In this document: piece after piece, positions 25,701-35,200 of the stretch
Numbering within the stretch: position 1 is the stretch's first letter
Layout of the letters: each line of letters opens with the position of its first letter
DNA from: Lepisosteus oculatus
Taxonomy: Eukaryota > Chordata > Actinopteri > Semionotiformes > Lepisosteidae
Assembly: GCF_040954835.1 (NCBI RefSeq)
Contig: NC_090698.1
Span: 41,159,501-41,223,500, forward strand
Length of the DNA stretch: 64,000 nucleotides
Reading direction: 5' to 3'
Program-made: the position numbers and the translations under genes
Notes under the pieces: generated by a model
The model's input: only the letters and a program-made list of their open reading frames with translations
The model's database searches: none
What the model was told of the DNA's origin: nothing

Positions 25701-28617
25701 CCAATCGATGCCATTCTCTTCGATAAATTCATTCAGAAACTGAAATATGTGCTCTCCTGTAGTTCCTGTTGGTAGTGGCTTACAGAACAGAAAGTCCTCA
25801 TGGGACATGCCCTCAAACTCGTATCTTACGTAAACGAGCAAGTTGGCCAAATCAACTACAGACTCATCTAATTGCAGTGAAAAACATCTGTTCATCTTAA
25901 CGTGCTCTATCAACATACTTTTGATATAATCCTTCATTTCAATAATTCTATGAGTGACTGTCTTTCGGTGGGCAGCAGGTCGAGCTGTTTAGCAGCTTTT
26001 TCTCTACACATAATACGTGTCAGCTCTTTTGCCAACGGTAAATAAGGTTCTTCAAAAATAGTGTGGCTTACCTGCTTTAGCAATCCGCAAGCTTGCATTT
26101 TTCAGCTTTTCCATTTTTATTTCCGTATTTTAAGTTTTTATTTCATGCGCATGGGAGTGAAACACAGAGACGCTCGGTGTATTTTTCTCAAATTAACTTA
26201 GAAAAGTTCTTAAATATTTTTCTGTTATCTATCATGCTTTCCTGTGCTCACAAGATTACCAGCATTCGTAACACGTATTTCTATGCATTCCTGTGCTTAC
26301 AACATTGGCATTGTTCCAAAATCACGCACATTCTCCTACCTCCCTATTTGCTGGAGATACAGGAACTTTTTTTTAAATACAATTGGTCACTTGCGTCCAT
26401 AGCACGCATTACTATAGAGTGGGATAGAATTACAGAGTATCTCTTGTGTCCACTGAAGTATTAGTGCGCACTGTATCGTAGTACGTAGGCTATGTATTCG
26501 ACACGTATTAAAATACAAAATATGAAAACCCGGCCCAATTTTTCAGTGCACACAACACAGTTCAAGGGTCATTTGGAGTACCACCTGGCGACACTCCGCG
26601 TACCACTGCAGGTACGCGTACCACAGTTTGAGAACCACTGCCAAAGTATATTAATAAAAACTGGGAATGTAATGCTTCAGTGATTGACCACTTACAGTAT
26701 GCTTGTATTGCATAAATAGTACAACTATTTAATAAATCATCAGATATTTTCAGTGATAGTGTAAAAAAACAGTGCCTGTGAAATAGGTTCAAGATCCTCA
26801 ACAGGGTCCTGCAATATCATATTTTTTTTTCAGCTAAAGCAGTGCTTTCCTAATGTTCCATCAAAATAGACTGTTAGAATTATACAATAAAGATTTCCAC
26901 TACAAATTTCAGCACAAATAAGACATGAACTGGAAATATTCCTTTATATGCCAGATGAGCATATAGCATTTGCCTAGGGGTATCCAATCAAAGTGTGAAA
27001 ATTGCTCTTCAATAACTGGTTTCATTTCTTTCCCTCCATATATTATTCTCTGTTTATTATAAACCTGTTTATTCAGAGGTGCAGTATCATACCAAATGCA
27101 GTCCTACATAGAGGATCTAGGAATTACTATTAAAAAATGTGATCCTAATGATCTTAGGATCTGATCTGTTTTTAATGTATCTGTTCTGCATCTGGTGATT
27201 ATGATCTTAATTCATTTGCAAAGCTCTAATACCTACAGTAATACAGATGTGGTAAAGACTATCTAATCTAAGGATCTAAGTTCCTACAGTAAGTTCCTCA
27301 TGCGTCTTATTCACATTGTCAACCACATGCAATTTGGAGGTCCATGAAATCAGTACCATATATTGTCATAATATTATGTTTGTAGTATTTGTGAAACAGC
27401 AATAAAGGTGTGTAACGGCAATAAAGGTAGTACAGTAGGATCTCTTGGAGATTACACGAGGGTAGCTGTATTTTGTAGTTGTAAGAAAAGTAAATTGATG
27501 AATTTTATATATGGTTATATAAAGCATATACTTAATTCAAAACAAACTATATCAACCAAATATTTAAAATAAATGATTAATACTTGATTTACCATACTGA
27601 CGCAGCTGCTTCATATGAAAAAAATCTGTGTTGTTTTAAAAAGTTGTTACATCACATTTCGGAAATGTTTTTACAGATACTTTTATTGTTTGCATTCTTT
27701 CTAATGGAGTTATGTAATAACTTGAAATCCTCAGGTATTTACATATATACATAAACTCTCTGGTTAAATAGATATCACTGAATTGTTTTATACAAAAGGC
27801 TGTATTTTGAACATGCACATAATTTTCCCACTGGATCTTTTAAGTTCATGTTCAGAAATTTAGTTTTCTTAAGGTCTTGAATTTTCTGTTTTACTTCCTG
27901 CAATTTATAAAGTGCCCATGTTGTTGCAAGTTTCCTCAGGTTTCACAGTGTATGTGCCTGCCACTTAATTGAGAACCTACAATTTAATATCCACTAAATG
28001 TTGGACATTGGCAGTATACCTCTTAGGACATTGGCTGTATACCTTTATAGAGGCGTTTTGTAACACGGTATCATATAGCATTGTCTCTGACTGGTCTTCA
28101 AATTTGTCTTAATCTGTCCCCACAGATTTCAGCTGGGATCTTTCTGTATACGGAATATCATTATTGGCACAACAGCTCAGTTTTCCTCTAAAGAAGAGCT
28201 TGAGGAGGTAAAAATATCAAATTGGTTTAGTTGTATCCTGGCTCCAGTGAGAATGTGTGTCAGTTAAACACACAGCATACTTAACTGGAGTCATTGTAAA
28301 AAGAACCTAAACAGTGAGAGGAAAGAAGTGAAAGACACAGTGCTAATCAAAATATATTTTTTTGTCTTCTACGTTAACTGAATACCAAATAAGTTGTATA
28401 TAAAGTTTTCTGTTTTGCAAGTGCACATCGCAGCATAAATTGAAATCTTGTTTTTTTTTTCCAGGTGAAGTTGTTCTTTGAATCCATACAGGAGCACTCT
28501 TCTCAGCTTCGGGTTACACAAGTTGCTCTGGAGAATCTTGAAAAGAACATCAGGTGGCTGGAGAGGAATCTGGAGCCTATGAGGAGCTGGTTACTGAAGA
28601 ACTTGCAGGAAGCATAA
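10276..28617 (+). CDS. erap2-like: ER aminopeptidase, ERAP2/ERAP1 type, copy A (18 coding exons, 939 aa)
   Basis: M1-family zinc aminopeptidase. It should sit in the ER lumen and trim N-terminal residues from peptides for MHC class I. Joining 18 exons, all with GT/AG junctions and compatible phases, gives 939 aa, close to human ERAP1 at about 940. The N-terminus is a hydrophobic signal/anchor (about residues 1-16). GAMEN is at 310-314, zinc ligands His346 and His350 in HELAHQ, catalytic Glu347, third ligand Glu369 (19 after His350), and catalytic Tyr431 in SYDKG. The C-terminal alpha-helical ERAP1_C domain spans roughly 580-930. Exons 2-5 and 9 read closer to human ERAP2 than ERAP1 (for example [10 protein letters not shown], and the Cys479/Cys490 loop). 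Ser179 occupies the S1 position that is Gln in ERAP1 and Asp in ERAP2. No frameshift or stop was found. It is a tandem duplicate of copy B, about 3.2 kb upstream of it. Orthology to ERAP1 or ERAP2 needs a tree. Confidence 0.93.
11108..11246 (+). CDS. erap2-like: ERAP copy A exon 2
   Basis: Residues 168-214, including [16 protein letters not shown]. Ser179 is the S1-pocket position. Acceptor TTTAG, donor GTATGT, ending in phase 0. Confidence 0.93.
11640..11774 (+). CDS. erap2-like: ERAP copy A exon 3
   Basis: Residues 215-259, with EDHFE, then [13 protein letters not shown]. Acceptor GCTAG, donor GTAAAC, 45 full codons. Confidence 0.93.
12562..14581 (+). mobile_element. Full-length 5S-derived SINE (SINE3-like) split by a hAT insertion
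   Basis: The head GAGCCTGGTCAGTACCTGGA closely follows the internal promoter region of 5S rRNA (CCTGGTTAGTACTTGGATGGG in the RNA gene). The SINE body runs to 13113, is interrupted by the hAT element 13114-14559, and resumes at 14560 with the 8-bp target duplication and then TATATAAGTGTAAGG. It lies in intron 3 of ERAP copy A. Confidence 0.82.
13114..14559 (-). mobile_element. hAT (Charlie-like) transposon copy 1, transposase remnant
   Basis: Perfect 15-bp terminal inverted repeats, CAGTGGTTCTCAAAC and GTTTGAGAACCACTG. It is flanked by the 8-bp target duplication AGCTAGAG (13106-13113 and 14560-14567), as expected for hAT. The interior on the minus strand carries relics of a hAT transposase core, better preserved in the copy at 58743. 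Length is 1446 bp and it is unable to code. Confidence 0.9.
14605..14725 (+). CDS. erap2-like: ERAP copy A exon 4
   Basis: Residues 260-299 plus 1 nt, with [20 protein letters not shown] and ending YPLPKQ. It follows the long repeat-filled intron 3. Acceptor TTCAG, donor GTAAAC. Confidence 0.93.
15128..15282 (+). CDS. erap2-like: ERAP copy A exon 5 (GAMEN and HELAHQ)
   Basis: Residues 300-351. It carries the exopeptidase motif GAMEN (310-314) and zinc motif HELAHQ (346-351). Acceptor TTTAG, donor GTAGGT, ending in phase 0. Confidence 0.95.
15567..16155 (+). mobile_element. Non-autonomous DNA element (about 590 bp), copy 1
   Basis: The ends AAAAGGGGAACTGCAGTGCT and ATTTCCCTTTT are imperfect inverted repeats. 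A related copy lies at about 50872-51470. The shared blocks are TTTTTATATTT.G..GTTAGAAAGAAT, CACAATGAAAG, and CAGGAAGGGC.TCTTCAC. No coding sequence. It lies in intron 5 of ERAP copy A. Confidence 0.55.
16589..16702 (+). CDS. erap2-like: ERAP copy A exon 6 (third zinc ligand)
   Basis: Residues 352-389, [20 protein letters not shown], with zinc ligand Glu369. 38 codons, acceptor TCCCAG, donor GTGCGT. Confidence 0.95.
16788..17052 (+). repeat. CCATTTTCTAACC dispersed repeat
   Basis: TCTATCCATTTTTTAAGC head, GGGTTGCTGGGGAGCC, ACACCCAGACATGCATACAC, ACCAGTATGTCTTTGAACT, ATATGCAAACTCCATGCAG, and an end with CTAATCATTGGGCCACTGC. This is the most complete early copy and is in intron 6 of ERAP copy A. 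Confidence 0.7.
17276..17407 (+). CDS. erap2-like: ERAP copy A exon 7 (catalytic Tyr)
   Basis: Residues 390-433, with SLNSSRPIS and FDTVSYDK. Tyr431 is the transition-state tyrosine. Acceptor CTGCAG, donor GTACCA. Confidence 0.94.
17420..17625 (-). mobile_element. 5S-derived SINE, 3' fragment
   Basis: A tail of (ATAATC)/(ATA) units is followed by TTGCTTACACTTATATAGCG and the conserved 3' region, in reverse. It is truncated at about 17625. Confidence 0.75.
18715..18846 (+). CDS. erap2-like: ERAP copy A exon 8
   Basis: Residues 434-477, [12 protein letters not shown] through [13 protein letters not shown]. 44 codons, acceptor TTCAG, donor GTATCG. Confidence 0.93.
19262..19330 (+). CDS. erap2-like: ERAP copy A exon 9 (disulphide loop)
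   Basis: Residues 478-500. This small 69-nt exon has Cys479 and Cys490, the ERAP-type loop, and its spacing is like ERAP2. Acceptor TTTCAG, donor GTAAGT. Confidence 0.9.
19500..19675 (+). CDS. erap2-like: ERAP copy A exon 10
   Basis: Residues 501-558 plus 2 nt, with [16 protein letters not shown]. The acceptor CCAAAG is unusual (purine-rich just before AG) but matches the boundary in copy B. Donor GTAAGA. Confidence 0.9.
20014..20093 (+). CDS. erap2-like: ERAP copy A exon 11
   Basis: Residues 559-585. It opens by completing Gly then YLWHVPLTY. Acceptor TTCCAG, donor GTAATA. Confidence 0.92.
20589..20772 (+). CDS. erap2-like: ERAP copy A exon 12
   Basis: Residues 586-646, with [16 protein letters not shown], which marks the start of the C-terminal domain. 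Acceptor CCGTAG, donor GTAAGA. Confidence 0.93.
21578..21734 (+). CDS. erap2-like: ERAP copy A exon 13
   Basis: Residues 647-699, helical repeat with [14 protein letters not shown]. Acceptor ATCCAG, donor GTATGC, ending in phase 0. Confidence 0.92.
22868..23052 (+). CDS. erap2-like: ERAP copy A exon 14
   Basis: Residues 700-760, with [18 protein letters not shown]. The donor is GTTCTT, a weak match to consensus, but the length (185 nt) and phase equal those of copy B. Confidence 0.88.
23375..23555. repeat. Palindromic foldback repeat, copy 1
   Basis: The arm CAATGTTTCAGCTGTGGAGC...CTTCTTCAGGTGT pairs with ACACCTGAAGAAGGCTCC...AGCTGAAATGTTG across a spacer of about 12 bp. It ends with GAATAAACCTTTACTTGTTCC. 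It lies in intron 14 of ERAP copy A. Confidence 0.7.
23792..23953 (+). CDS. erap2-like: ERAP copy A exon 15
   Basis: Residues 761-814, [15 protein letters not shown] onward. Acceptor TTACAG, donor GTATAT. Confidence 0.92.
24429..24569 (+). CDS. erap2-like: ERAP copy A exon 16
   Basis: Residues 815-861, with [17 protein letters not shown]. Acceptor TTGTAG, donor GTATGT. Confidence 0.92.
25210..26640 (-). mobile_element. hAT (Charlie-like) transposon copy 2
   Basis: Same family as 13114-14559. The left end is CATTAGTTCTCAAAC (mutated inverted repeat), and the right end GTTTGAGAACCACTG is intact. The target duplication is degraded, CCATAGTG against CCAAAGTA. The minus strand at 25937-25650 encodes part of a hAT transposase catalytic core ([35 protein letters not shown]). 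1431 bp, in intron 16 of ERAP copy A. Confidence 0.88.
28126..28207 (+). CDS. erap2-like: ERAP copy A exon 17
   Basis: Residues 862-889, with [17 protein letters not shown]. It follows an intron of about 3.6 kb that holds a hAT copy. Acceptor CCACAG, donor GTAAAA. Confidence 0.92.
28465..28617 (+). CDS. erap2-like: ERAP copy A exon 18 and stop
   Basis: Residues 890-939 and TAA, with [16 protein letters not shown]. No ER-retention tetrapeptide at the end, as in other ERAPs. Confidence 0.92.
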   Translation: MKLFFESIQEHSSQLRVTQVALENLEKNIRWLERNLEPMRSWLLKNLQEA

Positions 28618-29393
28618 GTTATTTTGGAAGATGTGTAGTGGATTGTTATTTGCCGAATTTGTACGTAATTTGAATGCTACCGTGAGACATTTCAGGGCTT
28701 AAAAGTAGGACGTTAGGTTTTTTGGCAAACAATACATGATAGGTTTCTAATTTAAAATCTTTAGTTTATGAGATACAGAATAGATCTACAGCCATTTATT
28801 GGATTTTTCTGAATACACAACCCCAATTTAGACATTGCTTCTGGCTTAGAAGTTTGTCATGTATAAATTCACTATACAGAACATATTTTTTTAGCTAAAG
28901 GTTAAGCACACAGGTATTAAAATTGGCACTAACTAAACATTAGCAGTCTTAAAATAGGTTGGTTTCAGTTAATTGGTAACCCAGGACTACATTGGTTTTC
29001 AGTTTTGTATATTTTGGAGATTTGCTTTACTTTTTAATAAAACATGATGCGATAATGGTAATCAAGGTCATTTTATATGCCTTAGAAACTGATGTCTTTG
29101 TATTAGAAACAAAAGCAATAAATGACGAATGTTTGATATGGGGAAAAAACATGGCAGGTTGCAAAATGCGCTGTTTTTTTTCTTGGATGTGCTTTAATCT
29201 TTACTTTCTTCTCTTCTGCTTTTGACATCAAAAGTCTTTATAGTAATTTCATTTATTTTTGATTTACAGAAAGTCATTCTTCACTATTAATGAATCACAC
29301 TCCAAACCTGTCCTATGACAGTATTCTACCTATTTAGAGATGTTCTGCTTTTGTGTAGAAGTGTTTAAGTTTCATAATGTTTTATACAATAAA
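28618..29393 (+). other. 3' untranslated region of ERAP copy A
   Basis: Non-coding sequence from the TAA to an AATAAA at 29388-29393. Earlier AATAAA sites near 29035 and 29117 could give shorter transcripts. Confidence 0.5.
29388..29393 (+). terminator. Polyadenylation signal, ERAP copy A
   Basis: AATAAA within TACAATAAAGTTCTGTG, with GT-rich sequence after it. Confidence 0.5.
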
Positions 29394-29399
29394 GTTCTG

Positions 29400-30700
29400 T
29401 GAAAATATACAGTAGCTGTCTCCCATCTTTTTATATACTTTAGAACGTTGCCTTTTTTTGCCTTACATTTTTACCATCTTCTTGTTTCTTAACTTTGTAA
29501 TAGGTTCCAACACTTAGGCACAACTCTCAATGCAAGTATGAAATTTATGGGTTTTGGAGGTGTGCATGTTTTGTCGTTGGTGGAAAGATTGTATGCTGTG
29601 CCGAGAAAATGGTAATCTTTAACTTTGGTTTGATTCCCTTTCTGCTGCTTTTTATACAATTGTGTTGTACAACTGATAAAGAAATATGTGGTGTGCATCA
29701 GCACAAGCCCTTATGGTATTTTTGTAAATATTGCTCTGAAAATGTATGCAACAAACCTGATTAAAATTCTATTTGTTTATATGCTTCCCTAAAGACTGTT
29801 TTTCTACATTCTCACAAATACAGAGGCTAGATTTGTGTGTATTATATAATTTTGTACTTGGCATAAATTAGCTGACAATGTCTACGAACTATAGAATACA
29901 GTCATAATTTAGTGCCTTTTTACATTGAACATTAAGAGATCAATCTGTTACCTTACTCCTAATTTAAAAATTGTGACCAGTTTAAACTGTCAATGAATCA
30001 ATAATTCTTCAACGATGCAGGGTTATTTGTAATTTGAGATGCTGTATTAAAATGGGCATTACCCCCTATCTGTAATATTTGATTCTGTTCTTCCTTGCTA
30101 ATAAATATTCTTTACCTGTTATTTTAGAGGTATGAAGCCTCATTTTAAAATGGCATGTATCTGGAGACGTTATCTCCACAAACCGGTTCCTCTTCCGCCG
30201 TCTGCTGTTCACTGACTGCGTGGTTTAAAACATTCAGTATCCTCCTACGGCACTTTATTAATACAGCAACACTCAATGGAGCCTTAAGCTTTCATTACCG
30301 TAAATAACAGAAGCGGCACACTTGGTCTCTGATGTTATGTATACTGATTTCTTTATGAAGTGCATACCCTACCGAGAGGAAAACTTAACCAAAGCTATCA
30401 CAACAATTAATTCCTACAAAATTATTTTTAAAATATTATTTGCATCTGTAAAAGGAATCCAAAATGGAAAGAGTCTTCAGACGGATTCGATTTTGTTAAG
30501 TTTTAGTTTAAAAATGTAGGAGATTACTATGCCTTTAAAGTCTTTTTAACGGCTTCCGCATGCTGTAAAGGTTAAAGGTCATGGTACACAAATTATATAA
30601 AATGTTTTCTTGTTGAATCGCGAAAGATACATTTTTGTGGTCTCATTTGGAATGAATCGCTTGCACCTCTGACACTAGAAATGCACTGCGAGCGTTGCAG
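29400..30700. other. Intergenic spacer between the two ERAP genes
   Basis: No gene seen. A small GC/CpG-richer patch at 30175-30225 (ACCGGTTCCTCTTCCGCC) contains ETS-like sites and might be an alternative promoter of copy B. Confidence 0.4.
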
Positions 30701-30710
30701 TGACAAGGCT

Positions 30711-30729
30711 GAAAGAAGTGAAAGTGAGA
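30711..30729 (+). promoter_or_regulatory. Interferon-response-like (PRDI-type) element of ERAP copy B
   Basis: GAAAGAAGTGAAAGTGAGA contains AAGTGAAAGTGA, the IRF-binding PRDI core type known from the interferon-beta promoter. A likely untranslated exon ends at about 30781 (AAAAG|GTACTG), and the next acceptor TTTCAG at 31781-31783 precedes the ATG by 26 bp. This parallels the layout in copy A. Confidence 0.55.
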
Positions 30730-30744
30730 TTACTGTAGAGCTTA

Positions 30745-30781
30745 GAGTCATCGTCGAGCGAGGAAACCAAGGCATGAAAAG
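30745..30781 (+). other. Candidate 5' untranslated exon of ERAP copy B
   Basis: A short CpG-containing segment ends at a possible donor GT at 30782, below the IRF-like element. The start point is not defined. Confidence 0.3.
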
Positions 30782-31809
30782 GTACTGCACAGGAGAATAT
30801 TTCATTTACATTTTGATTGTTACCCGGTATTATATTTTTTAAGTCAAAGAAAACACTTAAAAACATTACAGGATATACTGTACCGACGATACAAGTTTTG
30901 CAGGTGCTATTTTAGTAAATTCAAACTCGCACCGTACAGTTAAAAGACTTCCGGATTGTCTGTTGAAATACTGACGTTCCAGCATGAAGTATTTGTCATG
31001 TTTTATATGATATATTCATTATATTAGATATAGAATTACATTTTTGTTAGATCATCTGTCATGTAATAAAGCACATTTGTATACGAAACGTTTACTTCTA
31101 TATACAGTATGTGTACCAACACAATGGTGTTTGGTAGTTTTGTTCTGTGATAGTATTGTAAAAATGCTTTTAGGTTTTTTGACTATTATGTCTGTTGTAA
31201 GGCAAAATAATACGCAAAATAGTATTTAGGACTTAGCAACATATTTTTTATGCACAGTTGCCTTTAACAGCCCGAGCAATTGTGTGTGGGGTTAAGAATT
31301 GTATACAGTATTCCAGCGGAACCCTAAGTTCCTAAGTAAATCATTTTTGTAAGTAAGTTTAAATAGCTGAGTAACTGTAAGTAGGGCAACTCAGACCAAA
31401 AATAAGTATCACATTTAGTACCTTGCAAGAGTAGGTTTAGGGACCTAGTAATTCAAAAGTCCACTTGTCCTCACTCAGACCTACACTATTTACAGGTCAA
31501 GTTCATAGTCAAAGCTCAGAGTGCTTTGGCCTCTGTATTCCAGGCTGTTGCAGTATAATCAGAAGGAAAGCATGTTACATATGATTTATAATGCATCTAG
31601 CCTGGGAAATTCAAAATGATGTGAATTTGGTACTATAAATTAAACACTGTTGCTAAATGCAAATTATTTATTTCACATATTGATCTTTTTTTTTGCAGAA
31701 ACAACATTGGATATGTACATACTTTTAAAGTTTCCATTTTTATGAACCATAGAATGTTCTTAAAAATTACATTTTAATTTCAGAGGATAGTTTTTGAACA
31801 CCAACAACA

Positions 31810-32297
31810 ATGGAAATGATGATGTTGAAACTAGCAGCGTGGTTTCAGCTGATGTTGGTTTGTAAAGGTAGTTCAAATGAAACTATGGCTACCAATGGTC
31901 AGCTGTTTCCCTGGAACAAAATGAGACTCCCTAGGAGCATAGTGCCAAACCACTATGACCTTCTGATTCATCCCAATCTGACCACTTTGAACTTTACTGG
32001 ATCTGTGACAATTGAAGTTGATGTCAAACATAGCACCAGTTATGTCATCCTGCACAGTAAAGATCTTGGAATAACAAAAACAACCATCATACCTGAGGAG
32101 GACTGGGGGTCTGGTGGTCTGGGCCAGACTGTAAGAATACTAGAATATCCGCCACATGAGCAGATTGCTTTGCTGGCCCCCGAGCCTCTGAATGAGCAAA
32201 GGAAATATCGACTGTACATTGAATTCCAAGCCAATCTTGCAGACGGATATGATGGCCTCTATAAAAGTACCTACCAGACCAAAGACGGTGAAAAAAG
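31810..32297 (+). CDS. erap2: ERAP copy B exon 1 (signal/anchor, N-terminal domain)
   Basis: Residues 1-162 plus 2 nt. ATG follows CCAACAACA. It contains [20 protein letters not shown]. Donor AAG|GTAAAT. It is 15 nt shorter than exon 1 of copy A. Confidence 0.93.
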
Positions 32298-35200
32298 GTA
32301 AATTGCTTGTCTACTGTATCAGGGCTGGCCTACCCTGGTCCAGAGGAGCCACAGTCCAGCAGATTTAACAGACTACCCTTAAAATAGTCAAATTTCACAA
32401 TTGAAATTGCTAGTTTAATTTGATATGCTAACTTTAAGGTAGTTTAAATAAATGAAGGGCTGTAAAGCTTGAGAGCTACTTACATCTGCTTAAGTGTTCA
32501 AAACAAAAATGTTTCAAGCCCTTAAATGATCTGTAAGTGACCCATAAAACAACTGCAGGAGTGGGGATCTCTAGGACCAAGGCTGGTCTTCCCTGCTCTA
32601 TACACATGCTCTATACACATTTCATGAGAAAACATCTAAATATATATATATATAAAGTAAGCATCATCATATATATTTTGACTGCATTTTGGATAAAGAG
32701 TAGCATAAATTCTTGAGGAGAAGGTTTTTAGAATAGTTATGGGTTACTATTTTATCTTGGATTTGAAGATATTTAATTTGCTTATAATGTTATTGTTTAA
32801 ATGTGATTAAAATGCTAAAAAGAGTGTAGTAAAAGTACAGAAAAAGACCAACTCTAAAAATAAAATCAGGCATATTAAAATCCAAAATGCTAAACATGTT
32901 TTAGCTAAGACAAGACAAGAAATTTGGATCGACATACCCGCCATTTCAAAATGGATAGGAAACATTATGTTTGATATGCAAAAATTACAATTAATACAAG
33001 AGTTTTCAGGTTATGAATACCACTTCTTGATAAGAAATAAGTGTTAAGTAATTAATACGAAGATTCATAATCAGCATTAAAAAGCTCATAAAAATAATAA
33101 AATGAATGCTGTGCTTGATTCGTGATAAATATTCTAGAGGATTCTAATATTTTTTCAGTCACACTAAACAAATTTACATTGGTGCTTGAAATGTTAGCCT
33201 GAATAATACAGTATAGGCTGGATTGCTTGGCAAGCATCTTATTAACATGCTGTGATAATTTCCTTGTTTTGTTTATTCCCAGGATACTGGCGGCCACAGA
33301 TTTCGAGCCTACTGCTGCACGGATGGCTTTTCCCTGCTTTGATGAGCCCTTTTTCAAAGCCACATTCTCCATCAAAATAAGAAGAGAAAAGCAACACATC
33401 GCCCTGTCCAACATGCCCAAGGTAAGAGCTGTTGGCTTGAAGGAGTAGTTTTCATAACATGAAATCTCCTGGCTTTACCTTTTATTTGCTGTTTTCTGTT
33501 TGTTTCATTGGCTTTACATTTTAAGCAAAAGAGTAAGTTTTTGAAGAATTTGAGGAGAGGGCAATAAGATGAACACAGTATTTCATTTCTAATGCAGTGA
33601 GTTACACTAATGCCACACTATACCACATCCTCACATCTAAGCAGCCATGAATTTCAACATGGGCCCATGAAGATGGGCCTCAAATAGAATAAATGTAGTC
33701 CAGCAGGAGTACTATTACTGCCTTTTAGAACCTACATGAAGTTGGGCCTGGTCAGCTTTGAACTGGAAGACGTCTAATGAACCCAAGGCTGCTGTATTAA
33801 GAGGTGTAGGTTACCCAGTTAGTGTGGTTCCTCTGGTCCACAATTTCTAAACTAGTACCACTGGCAACTAAATACATTGTAACTATAGGAAGTGTCAGCT
33901 TTTGGATGAGACTTTAAGACCCCTTTACTGACCGTTTTGTCCCTGTTTGTAAAAGAAGGATGTTAAGTAATTTCTCACTTATCCACCTGATCTGTGTAGT
34001 GAGGATACTGGTGCATAAAGACTGAAACATTGGCAGAAAATGGGAAAAGCTAAAAAGTGTTAGCTATTCAGCATTCTTCAGGCCTGAGGATGAAAGAGGA
34101 AAGTAGCATGGATATATCCATCCATCCATTTTCTAACCACTTCATTCATTTCAGTGTTGCGAGGGAGCCAGGACCTAGCCTGGCAAGTAATAGTAATGGC
34201 ATGCAAAGTGTAACCCAGATCCCTTTGAGACAGCAATACTAACCACTGTGCCACTGTGCTGCCCCCATAAATGAAACTATTTTTAAAAATTAAATAGAAA
34301 AATTAAATGAATTGACTGTTTTTTTCAGCACTCACTATTGTTGTTGTTGTTGTTGGTGTCCTCAGGTGCGGACTGTGGAGCTTGCAGGTGGTTTGCTCGA
34401 AGACCACTTTGACAAGAGTGTCAGAATGAGCACTTACCTGGTAGCCTATGTAGTTTGTGACTTCATGTCAGTCAGTGCCACCACATCATCAGGGATAAAG
34501 GTATGTACAGTATATCCATATTATTGAAAGCAATACAATTATTGTAGCTTGTAGTTACAACAATAATAATATTCCTCTCTGCCATTTTTATACTTTTTTT
34601 CTTGCATTTAGTACAGTTTGTCCTTTCCATGGTTTCCCAGAGTCCTGCCTAAATATTTGTCTGTTCTTCTGTTTAAATGGACAGTAAAGTGGAAAGCCTT
34701 CTGATTTTAGTTTTGAATATTAACAGGTTTCAGTATATGCTGTTCCTGAGAAGTGGAATCAAACTCACTATGCCCTTGAAGCATCAGTAAAATTGCTGGA
34801 GTTCTATGAACATTATTTTAACATCAGTTATCCTTTGCCTAAGCAAGGTAAGGACATAAAATGAAATTGAAAGAGACACTATAAATGATCTCAATTAAAT
34901 ACATAGGAGAATGGAACAAGTAAAGGTTTATTCCATGCTGAAAAGAGAAGAAAAAAAAATACAATGTTTCTTCCCACTTGAAGAAGGCTCCACAGCCAAA
35001 ACGTTGTGTTTCTTTTCTTATTTTTTCAGCTTGGAATAAACCTTTATTTTTGAACTTTTGAACTGTACATAGGAGAGTTTTTAATTCCTTATATTCCATG
35101 ACTTGAAGAAGAGGTGATATTTGGTAACAGCATGCTTCTTGGACTGTTGTTATGAAATAACATGTTTCAGTTAAAAAGTGTTTTACATTTAGAAAATCAT

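Noticed and set aside
26093-26464. Plus-strand open frame in hAT copy 2
   Set aside because: Antisense of the transposon interior; copies 1 and 3 do not keep it.
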